NCBI GenBank assembly: GCA_964585635.1
Contig: CAZPEV010000020.1
Coordinates: 1 to 29,652 of the forward strand
DNA length: 29,652 nt
Source: CAZPEV01 sp964585635
Lineage (GTDB): Bacteria > Zixibacteria > MSB-5A5 > GN15 > JAAZOE01
Reading direction: 5' to 3'
Each line of letters opens with the position of its first letter. Position 1 is the first letter of the stretch. A program made the position numbers and the translations under genes. The notes below the pieces were generated by a model. That model saw nothing but the letters and a program-made list of their open reading frames with translations. It was not told the DNA's origin and did not search any database. This document shows, piece by piece, positions 23,827-29,652 of the stretch.

Positions 23827-24675
23827 ATGAACATATTCGAGAAATTGGGCAAGCTTGACCGCCGCTGGATATTTCTGCTGCTGGCAATCGTTTGTGTCGC
23901 CACCCTGGTGACCAGTTTCCGCATGCCGGTACGGATTTCCCGCGAGGTGAATTCGATCTATGAATTCGTCGACAGCCTGAAGACCGGGAACGTCATCCAC
24001 GTGGCGATCGATTACGATCCCAACGCTCTGGCCGAGCTGCATCCGATGGCCTATGCCGTCATGGAGCATGCCCTGCAGCGCCACGCCTCCATTCTGCTGA
24101 CGACGTTGTCGCAGAACGGGGCCGGCATGGCCGAGCGGCTGATGCTGGACATTATCGATACGATGAGAGTCCGGCACAATATGGAGATCAAATACGGCCG
24201 GGATATCGTCTTTCTGGGATACAAACCGTACTACGCCATCGTCATTCTGGGCATGGGCGAGAATTACCGCATTCCCTTCCCGGCGGACTACTACAACACC
24301 GTCCTGGACAGCATCCCGATGATGAAGTCGATTCAGAATTACGACCAGATCAAAGCCGTTATCGAACTGGGATCGGGCAATATCATCGACTCCTGGATCG
24401 CCGACGCCAACGCCCGATACGGTGTCAAGGTGGCCATCGGCGTCACCGGCGTCATGGCGGCCGACTATTACCCCTACCTTCGCTCGGGGCAGATCTTCGG
24501 CCTCATGGGCGGCATGCTGGGGGCCGCCGAGTATGAGCAACTGTTCCGGAAGCCGGGCACGGCCTCGGAGGCGATGCGGGTCCAGGTCTCGGCCCACATC
24601 GTCATCATCCTCTTTATCATCTTCGGGAACATCGGCTATTTCATCTCCCGCAAGAAAGGAGGGTCGGCAGTATGA
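23827..24675 (+). CDS. TM-anchored extracytoplasmic-domain protein (cassette B, gene 3)
   Basis: 282 residues; paralogue of 19939-20919 with a shorter membrane anchor. One N-terminal TM (about 15-32), soluble domain (about 40-250), C-terminal TM (about 255-272). The domain keeps IDYDPNALAELHPMAYAVME, GRDIVFLGYKPYYAIVILGMG, YNTVLDSIPMMKSIQNYDQI and PYLRSGQIFGLMGGMLGAAE. AAGGAGG stands just before ATG. The conserved DYDP motif near the start of the domain and the GLMGGM loop near its end are the best candidates for functional residues. Family unknown to me. Confidence 0.78.
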   Translation: MNIFEKLGKLDRRWIFLLLAIVCVATLVTSFRMPVRISREVNSIYEFVDSLKTGNVIHVAIDYDPNALAELHPMAYAVMEHALQRHASILLTTLSQNGAGMAERLMLDIIDTMRVRHNMEIKYGRDIVFLGYKPYYAIVILGMGENYRIPFPADYYNTVLDSIPMMKSIQNYDQIKAVIELGSGNIIDSWIADANARYGVKVAIGVTGVMAADYYPYLRSGQIFGLMGGMLGAAEYEQLFRKPGTASEAMRVQVSAHIVIILFIIFGNIGYFISRKKGGSAV

Positions 24676-25406
24676 ACTGGAGTGAATACTTGTGGACCAC
24701 GACCGGGGTTCTTCTGACCCTTTGCACCTTCTCGTTTCTCTATAAAGACAACCCGTTCTACAAGGTCGCCGAGCATTTGGTGGTGGGGGTGTCGGCCGGA
24801 TATTTCGTCATCCTGCTGTACTTCACCGGACTGGTGCCCAAACTGATCACCCCCCTGCGGAACGGTTCCTGGTGGTATATCGTTCCGGCCGTCCTGGGCG
24901 TGCTCATGTGGTTCCGGTTCTCCAAGAAACTGAGCTGGGTTTCCCGGTATCCCATCGCCTTCTACATCGGCATTGCCACCGGCGTGGCCATTCCGGTGGA
25001 AATGAAAAACCGCATCAACTCGCAATTGTTCGACACGCTGAAAGCCCCGGCCTTTTCCTCGGGCTGGTTCGTCGGCCTCTGCGACGTCATGATCATCGTC
25101 GGCGTTATCTGCAGCCTGTTCTATTTCTTCTTCTCCAAGGAACACAAAGGGGCGTTCGGCGGCCTCGCCAAGCTCGGCATCTACACTCTGATGATCGGCT
25201 TTGGATCATCGTTCGGATATACGGTGATGGCCCGTATTTCGCTGTTCATTCAACGGGTTCAGGAAGTCCGCAATTGGGTGACCTTGTCTCTTGCGGATGC
25301 GAAGTTCTCGTATGTGCTTGATGCCGTCGCGCTCGGCATCGTCCTGCTGGTCCTCTTTGAGATTATCCGCCACCTGCGCCGGAAATCGGTTGAGGCGGCG
25401 TCATAA
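24672..25406 (+). CDS. Second 6-TM membrane protein (cassette B, gene 4)
   Basis: 244 residues; the start overlaps the gene 3 stop (ATGA) with AAAGGAGGG upstream, so translation is coupled. TM segments about 8-25, 32-52, 70-86, 95-112, 134-153 and 168-190. A seventh hydrophobic stretch at about 215-233 (YVLDAVALGIVLLVLFEII) is absent from copy A. It shares SFLYKDNPFYK, VVGVSAGYFVI, YFFFSKEHKGAFGG and GFGSSFGYTVMARISL with copy A. Last gene before the operon terminator. Confidence 0.78.
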   Translation: MNWSEYLWTTTGVLLTLCTFSFLYKDNPFYKVAEHLVVGVSAGYFVILLYFTGLVPKLITPLRNGSWWYIVPAVLGVLMWFRFSKKLSWVSRYPIAFYIGIATGVAIPVEMKNRINSQLFDTLKAPAFSSGWFVGLCDVMIIVGVICSLFYFFFSKEHKGAFGGLAKLGIYTLMIGFGSSFGYTVMARISLFIQRVQEVRNWVTLSLADAKFSYVLDAVALGIVLLVLFEIIRHLRRKSVEAAS

Positions 25407-25427
25407 GCGAGTCGTGAATCTGGCTCC

Positions 25428-25463
25428 CGCGAAGCCCCGCCCGACGGCGGGGCTTCGCGTTTC
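25428..25463 (+). terminator. Rho-independent terminator of the membrane cassettes
   Basis: Perfect 14-base-pair stem CGCGAAGCCCCGCC/GGCGGGGCTTCGCG with CGAC loop, followed by TTTCAATC; begins about 21 bases after the last stop codon. Confidence 0.85.
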
Positions 25464-25543
25464 AATCATCAGGCCTTGGTCATGGCTCCCAGGACGACGC
25501 CGATTGTCCTGCAAAAATTTCCGGGCCAAAAGTAAAAAATCAG

Positions 25544-25756
25544 TTGAACATTTAGGCGGAAAAGCAGTATATTATATCAAAGGCGGGGAAACAGAAGTTA
25601 CTTCTGGGCCTTTCGTGTCACGTTCTTCATCCTGTAAAAAGAAGATGGGTTGCGGAGTGTGTATGCCAGGGATGCCCTTAATATGTTGTCTGACAGTAGA
25701 TTACCGGATGATTGCAACCCCTTGCTTTATAAGGGGATGGCAGATTTTGTTTTTTC
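25544..25756 (+). ncRNA. Possible structured small RNA or long leader
   Basis: This lies in the gene-free stretch 25464-25946, which is visibly AT-richer than its surroundings. A promoter-like TTGAAC (25544-25549), 18 bases, TATATT (25568-25573) would start RNA near 25580. There a nested hairpin begins: outer AAAGGC/GCCTTT (25579-25584 with 25608-25613), inner CAGAAG-TTA-CTTCTG (25592-25606). A second hairpin CCCCTT/AAGGGG (25718-25736) is followed by a T-rich stretch (ATTTTGTTTTTTC) that could end transcription near 25756. I match it to no known RNA family. Open frames on either strand here lack ribosome binding sites. Confidence 0.35.
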
Positions 25757-25825
25757 GGCCAACGGTAATCGGTTATGGCGTAAAGCCATAGAAGGAAAAT
25801 ATTTTGCCAAAAGCACAGATTTTCC

Positions 25826-25853
25826 TTGACAACAAAATTGGGGCGGCTAACTT
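25826..25853 (+). promoter_or_regulatory. Possible promoter of the small basic protein gene
   Basis: TTGACA (25826-25831), 16 bases, TAACTT (25848-25853), the -10 being weak. The perfect palindrome GAGGAGCTCCTC (25861-25872) lies at the predicted start of transcription and might be an operator. A separate hairpin TATGGC-GTAAA-GCCATA lies at 25774-25790. Confidence 0.4.
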
Positions 25854-25946
25854 GTTCACGGAGGAGCTCCTCATAGTTACACCAAACGTTGGCAGTGACA
25901 ACCTCACCAGGGAGTCTCCGAGGTATTTGCTTAAGCGAGGTGAAGA

Positions 25947-26252
25947 ATGACACGGAAAGGTAATTCTTCCACGATCGAAGCTCTGAAGGGAAACCTATCC
26001 ACCGCCGAGGCTCGCCGCGAGTATCAGCGCCGGTATTACCAGATGCATAAGGAAAAAGCCAAAGAATACCAGCGCTTGTACAATCTGACGCACAAGAAGA
26101 AACGAGGCGGCCGGGGGAAATCGAACTTTCTCTGCCCGCGCGAGGCGACGCGGACGACCTTTAACACCTGTGACCTGATGAATTCGCCGGTCGAGAAGAC
26201 GCTCAAGATGCTGGAAAAGATCATTTCCGGGGAGCGTCTGTTTACGATGTGA
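25947..26252 (+). CDS. Small basic hypothetical protein, 101 aa
   Basis: Not recognised. GAGGTGA lies five bases before ATG. The middle part is a long, strongly basic helix with a repeating Tyr/Arg/Lys pattern (EARREYQRRYYQMHKEKAKE, then YQRLYNLTHKKKRGGRGK), as in nucleic-acid-binding segments. A C-terminal part has two Cys (FLCPREATRTTFNTCDL), too few for a zinc finger alone, and a last helix (EKTLKMLEKIISGERLF). No TM or signal. It has its own promoter region and terminator. A DNA- or RNA-binding role is only suggested by charge. Confidence 0.65.
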   Translation: MTRKGNSSTIEALKGNLSTAEARREYQRRYYQMHKEKAKEYQRLYNLTHKKKRGGRGKSNFLCPREATRTTFNTCDLMNSPVEKTLKMLEKIISGERLFTM

Positions 26253-26294
26253 GCGATGGGGCGTCGGCGCCCGTCACGCCGAGGGAAAAAACTG

Positions 26295-26320
26295 AAGGCG
26301 GCCATCCGGCCGCCTTTCTT
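26295..26320 (+). terminator. Terminator after the small basic protein
   Basis: Nine-base-pair stem AAGGCGGCC/GGCCGCCTT with ATCC loop, followed by TCTT; an A-rich stretch on the other side could let it work in both directions. Confidence 0.8.
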
Positions 26321-26399
26321 ATTGCGTATTGGATATAAACAGTATTAATTTCCCCGTTGCCAATATGTAGTAGACTTAAAACGTGGAGTTGGTATAGCC

Positions 26400-29246
26400 A
26401 TGGCAAAGACGGTCAAAACACCCAAGCCTGATTCCCCCAAAGGATCCGCCCGATCACGGATCAAGCTCATCTACCTGTTCGGCGGGGGCAAAGCCGAGGG
26501 TTCCGGTGACATGAAAGACCTGCTGGGCGGCAAGGGGGCCGGCCTGGCCGAAATGACCAATATCAAGATTCCCGTTCCGCCGGGCTTCACCATAACCACG
26601 GAAGCCTGTCATCTTTACTACGAAAACGAAATGTCGCTGCCGGCCTGGTTCGATACGGAGATGAAGGAATATATGGCCAAGGTCGAGAAGCTGATGGGCT
26701 TGCGTTTCGGCGACCCCCGCAATCCCTTGTTGGTCTCGGTCCGTTCCGGCGCCAAGTTTTCGATGCCGGGGATGATGGATACCGTTCTCAACCTGGGCTT
26801 GAACGAGGAGACGCTGCAGGGTCTGATCGACAAGACCGGCGACGCCCGGTTCGCCTACGACAATTATCGGCGCTTTATCGCCATGTTCGGCGACGTCGTG
26901 CTGGGCATCGACAAGCCGATCTTTGAGGAGGTTATTCAGCGCAAGAAAAAAGAGAAGAAGATCAGACAGGACAGTTCGCTGCAGGTCAAAGATCTGCAGG
27001 ATATCGTCCGGCGTTTCAAGAAAATCATCGAGGAGAGCACCGGGGAATCATTTCCGGAAGATCCCTGGCGGCAATTGATCATGGCCCGTGACGCCGTCTT
27101 CCGCTCCTGGAACAATCCCCGCGCCATCAGCTACCGCCGGCTCAACGGCATTCCTTCCAATCTGGGGACGGCCGTTAACGTTCAGGCCATGGTCTACGGC
27201 AACATGGGTGGAAACTCCGGGACCGGCGTCGGCTTCACGCGCAATCCCAGTACCGGCGAAGCGCAGTTCTATGGAGAATATCTGGTCAACGCCCAGGGTG
27301 AAGACGTCGTGGCCGGCATTCGGACGCCGTCGCCGATCAGCCACCTGAAATCGGACATGCCGGCGGTCTTTGACCAGTTACGGGAGATCACCTCGCGTCT
27401 GGAGAAGCATTATCGTGAGGTCCAAGATTTCGAATTCACCGTCCAGGAAGGCAAGCTGTACATGCTGCAGACCCGGACCGGCAAGCGGACCGTGCAGGCG
27501 GCGCTGAAGATCGCCGTCGATATGGTCGAGGAAGGGCTGCTCTCGGAAGAAGAAGCCTTAATGCGAATCGAGCCTTCCCAGCTCGACCAGCTTTTGCATC
27601 CGCGGCTCGACCCCAAGGCCGAGCTGACGGTCGTGGCCAAGGGGCTGGCCGCCTCGCCCGGCGCCGGCAGCGGCATGGCGGTCTTTACGGCCGAGGATGC
27701 CGTTCGCGTGGCCGCCTCCGGCAAAAAATGCATCCTGGTGCGGCAGGAAACCAATCCCGACGACATCGAGGGAATGTACTCCGCGCAGGGAATCCTGACC
27801 AGCCGCGGCGGCATGACCTCTCACGCGGCGGTCGTGGCCCGGGGTATGGGCAAACCGTGCGTGGCCGGGTGCGAACAAATCCGGGTCAGCGAAGCCAAGA
27901 AGCGGCTCCAGATCGGAAAACTGATCATCAAGGAAGGTGAAGTCATTACCATTAACGGCTCGACCGGTGAGGTGATCATGGGGTCCGTTCCGACCATCGA
28001 ACCGGAGCTGTCGGGCGAGTTCGGCAAGCTGATGGCCTGGGCGGACGAGGTGCGTCGGCTGGGCGTGCGCGCCAACGCCGACAATCCTCATGACGCCGGC
28101 AAGGCGCTGAAATTCGGCGCCGAGGGGGTCGGCCTGTGTCGCACCGAGCATATGTTCTTTTCCGAGGAACGGCTGCCGATCGTTCAGGAGATGATCTTGG
28201 CCGATTCCACCGAAAAGCGGCAGGAGGCGCTCGATCATCTGCTGCCGTTCCAGCGGGATGATTTCAAGGGCATCTTCGATGCCATGGCCGGCTATCCGGT
28301 GACCATCCGGACGCTCGATCCGCCGCTGCACGAATTCCTGCCCGCCAAAGAAGACGTCGAAGCCAAAATCGGGGAACTGGACAAGGCCGACGACGAATAC
28401 GAGAACAAGCTGGCGAACATCCATAAGATGTTGGCCCGAATCGAAGAACTGAAGGAAATGAACCCGATGCTGGGCCATCGCGGCTGCCGGCTGGGAATCG
28501 TTTTTCCCGAAATCACCGAGATGCAGGTCCGGGCAATCATCGAGGCCGCCTGTATCCTGTCCAAGGCGGGAAAGAAAATTTATCCCGAAATCATGATCCC
28601 CCTGATCGGCCATATCAACGAATTCAAAAACCAAAAGGAGATCGTCGATCGCGTGGCCCTGGAGACGATGAACCGATACAAGGTTCAGGTGGATTACAAG
28701 GTCGGGACCATGATCGAAATCCCCCGGGCGGCCCTGACGGCTGATGAGATTGCCAAAGAGGCCCAGTTCTTCTCCTTCGGCACCAACGATTTGACGCAGA
28801 TGACGATGGGCTTTTCGCGCGACGACGCCGGCAAATTCCTCCGCTACTATCTGGAGAAGGAGATTCTGCCGCGCGATCCGTTTGTGTCAATCGATGTCAT
28901 CGGGGTTGGCCAATTGGTCCGCATGGGGGTGGAGAAGGGGCGCTCCGCACGTCCTGACCTGAAGATCGGCATTTGCGGCGAACACGGCGGCGACCCGCTG
29001 TCGATTCAATTTTGCCATGAGATCGGTCTGAACTATGTCTCCTGCTCTCCCTTCCGGGTGCCGATCGCGCGGCTGGTTGCCGCGCAGGCAACCCTGCGGG
29101 ACAAAGGGACATTGGCCGCTGCAACCGGCAAGCGGCGAGTGACCAAAGAAACGGCCAAACCGGGCGGAACCGCCGCCGGCGACCGCAAGAAGACGACGGT
29201 CAAAAGCGCCAAAGCGGGAAAAACCCCCGCCAAGACCAAGAAATAA
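26400..29246 (+). CDS. ppdK: Pyruvate, phosphate dikinase
   Basis: Interconverts pyruvate + ATP + Pi and PEP + AMP + PPi in the cytoplasm; used for PEP formation or PPi-linked glycolysis in many anaerobes. 948 residues. Nucleotide-binding domain: YLFGGGKAEGSGDMKDLLGG, VPPGFTITTEAC, SVRSGAKFSMPGMMDTVLNL. Phosphohistidine domain: GGMTSHAAVVARGMGKPCV with H475. TIM-barrel PEP/pyruvate domain: GLCRTEHMFF, MLGHRGCRLGI, MIEIPRAALTADEIA, FFSFGTNDLTQM, and the acid/base cysteine C859 in GICGEHGGDP. The normal family length is about 870-890. The excess is a basic N-terminal extension of about 20 residues and a C-terminal tail (about 898-948) made almost only of Lys, Thr, Ala, Gly and Arg, like a histone H1 tail. 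The start ATG follows GGAG at 12 bases. No regulator gene (PDRP) is adjacent. Confidence 0.97.
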   Translation: MAKTVKTPKPDSPKGSARSRIKLIYLFGGGKAEGSGDMKDLLGGKGAGLAEMTNIKIPVPPGFTITTEACHLYYENEMSLPAWFDTEMKEYMAKVEKLMGLRFGDPRNPLLVSVRSGAKFSMPGMMDTVLNLGLNEETLQGLIDKTGDARFAYDNYRRFIAMFGDVVLGIDKPIFEEVIQRKKKEKKIRQDSSLQVKDLQDIVRRFKKIIEESTGESFPEDPWRQLIMARDAVFRSWNNPRAISYRRLNGIPSNLGTAVNVQAMVYGNMGGNSGTGVGFTRNPSTGEAQFYGEYLVNAQGEDVVAGIRTPSPISHLKSDMPAVFDQLREITSRLEKHYREVQDFEFTVQEGKLYMLQTRTGKRTVQAALKIAVDMVEEGLLSEEEALMRIEPSQLDQLLHPRLDPKAELTVVAKGLAASPGAGSGMAVFTAEDAVRVAASGKKCILVRQETNPDDIEGMYSAQGILTSRGGMTSHAAVVARGMGKPCVAGCEQIRVSEAKKRLQIGKLIIKEGEVITINGSTGEVIMGSVPTIEPELSGEFGKLMAWADEVRRLGVRANADNPHDAGKALKFGAEGVGLCRTEHMFFSEERLPIVQEMILADSTEKRQEALDHLLPFQRDDFKGIFDAMAGYPVTIRTLDPPLHEFLPAKEDVEAKIGELDKADDEYENKLANIHKMLARIEELKEMNPMLGHRGCRLGIVFPEITEMQVRAIIEAACILSKAGKKIYPEIMIPLIGHINEFKNQKEIVDRVALETMNRYKVQVDYKVGTMIEIPRAALTADEIAKEAQFFSFGTNDLTQMTMGFSRDDAGKFLRYYLEKEILPRDPFVSIDVIGVGQLVRMGVEKGRSARPDLKIGICGEHGGDPLSIQFCHEIGLNYVSCSPFRVPIARLVAAQATLRDKGTLAAATGKRRVTKETAKPGGTAAGDRKKTTVKSAKAGKTPAKTKK

Positions 29247-29272
29247 CATTCCGATTGCCTCGGCAGTATCGG

Positions 29273-29308
29273 AAGACGCCGGCCCTGTGGCCGGCGTCTT
29301 TTGTTTTC
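29273..29308 (+). terminator. Terminator after ppdK
   Basis: Perfect 12-base-pair stem AAGACGCCGGCC/GGCCGGCGTCTT with CTGT loop, then TTGTTTTC. Since the next gene is convergent, it may also serve the opposite strand. Confidence 0.87.
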
Positions 29309-29344
29309 AGCATTTCTTGTGAACCGTGTTTACCGGTGGCGCTG

Positions 29345-29652
29345 CTATCGGTCAATCTCTCGACGGGAATTGCTCCGGTCGGGTCTGTCTTCAGTTTCGG
29401 CCAGCCTCAATTCTTTGCGCCAGGCCGCCATTTTTTCCGCCGCGCGATCGTCCTGAATCAGGCCAATCCATATTGCCGCCAATCGGGCGTCAGTGGTTAC
29501 ATCGCAGACGAGTGACTCAGCGATTTGGTATGACAGCGCCTTGGCCGGGTCGCCGAAGCCGACTCTGACGGTCGTCCCGTCCGGTGATCGTTCGATGACA
29601 GCCGGGGGAAGGTTCCCTCGAAACTCCACCAGACGAATGTCGGCGCTGACCG
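29345..29652 (-). CDS. Unknown protein, C-terminal 102 residues (start outside the window)
   Basis: The minus-strand frame stays open to the right edge and ends at TAG 29345; the GTG at 29629 is probably internal, not the start. Visible part: SADIRLVEFRGNLPPAVIER, TVRVGFGDPAKALSYQIAES, DARLAAIWIGLIQDDRAAEK, then a charged tail ending SNSRREIDR. It looks like a soluble alpha/beta domain end. I cannot name the family from this piece. Convergent with ppdK. Confidence 0.55.
   Translation of the reverse strand, partial: VSADIRLVEFRGNLPPAVIERSPDGTTVRVGFGDPAKALSYQIAESLVCDVTTDARLAAIWIGLIQDDRAAEKMAAWRKELRLAETEDRPDRSNSRREIDR

Larger units (their letters stand above)
17990..25406 (+). repeat. Tandem duplication of a four-gene membrane cassette
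   Basis: Copy A (17990-21546) and copy B (21956-25406) have the same four gene families in the same order: FN3 protein (415/406 aa), 6-TM protein (224/207), TM-anchored domain protein (326/282), second 6-TM protein (208/244). Similarity is plain at protein level in each pair but diverged at DNA level, so the duplication is old. A decayed extra copy of the fourth gene lies between the copies. No promoter-like break other than the 400-base spacer is seen; one operon ending at the 25428 terminator is likely. Confidence 0.85.

Noticed and set aside
25678..25953. Minus-strand 91-codon frame in the AT-rich stretch
   Set aside because: No start signal, overlaps the hairpins and the promoter of the plus-strand gene.
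1..29652. CRISPR array, tRNA/rRNA, integrase, transposase or phage genes
   Set aside because: None seen by reading: no regularly spaced direct repeats, no tRNA-like cloverleaf with CCA context, and no mobile-element proteins among the real genes.

Overview
The window is a GC-rich bacterial scaffold carrying one 10-N assembly gap. It shows no phage, plasmid or IS genes, and I saw no tRNA or rRNA. The mix of genes suggests an uncultivated, probably anaerobic or facultative bacterium: a DsrMK/Hdr-like redox pair, pyruvate phosphate dikinase, radical-SAM peptide maturases, and FN3-containing envelope proteins of a kind common in the FCB superphylum. A Fibrobacter-style LexA-like box before dinB points the same way. 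The phylum (for example Zixibacteria-like) is inference and not proven by the sequence.

Layout. (1) 1-6181, minus strand: a DNA repair block, dinB-type Y-family polymerase -> DnaE2/ImuC-like error-prone polymerase (overlapping) -> ligA (3' end cut by the window edge), with a candidate LexA operator in front. (2) 6225-11531: a radical-SAM/SPASM peptide-modification locus. A 459-aa maturase lies on the plus strand, and trmB (a housekeeping tRNA methyltransferase) is lodged behind it. On the minus strand come a 33-codon Cys/aromatic-rich probable RiPP precursor with a very strong Shine-Dalgarno, then a second 459-aa paralogous maturase and a PqqE/NirJ-like radical SAM protein. (3) 11631-14303, minus: a two-gene membrane redox module, a DsrM/NarI-like cytochrome b and a DsrK/HdrD-like iron-sulfur protein. 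(4) 14387-14602: a repeat element with inverted ends in which the assembly broke. (5) 14708-17525, plus: a TerB-like protein, an ornithine-type class III aminotransferase and a hypothetical protein. (6) 17798-25463, plus: a tandemly duplicated four-gene cassette of uncharacterised envelope proteins. Its genes encode an FN3 plus DUF6754-like protein, a 6-TM protein, a TM-anchored extracytoplasmic-domain protein and a second 6-TM protein. A decayed, internally deleted third copy of the last gene sits between the two cassettes. (7) 25544-26320: an AT-richer intergenic stretch with stacked hairpins (possible small RNA) and a small basic hypothetical protein. (8) 26400-29308: ppdK with an unusual lysine-rich C-terminal tail, then the 3' end of an unknown gene on the opposite strand.

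How the genes work together. The repair block looks like a damage-inducible translesion system, with an apparently catalytically intact Y-family polymerase in the place usually held by ImuB. The peptide locus looks like a compact, apparently uncharacterised RiPP pathway: the precursor and its adjacent maturase each have their own promoter, separated by a strong hairpin terminator. The duplicated cassette probably encodes two related membrane complexes of unknown function. The peptide locus and the duplicated cassette are the best candidates for undescribed systems.
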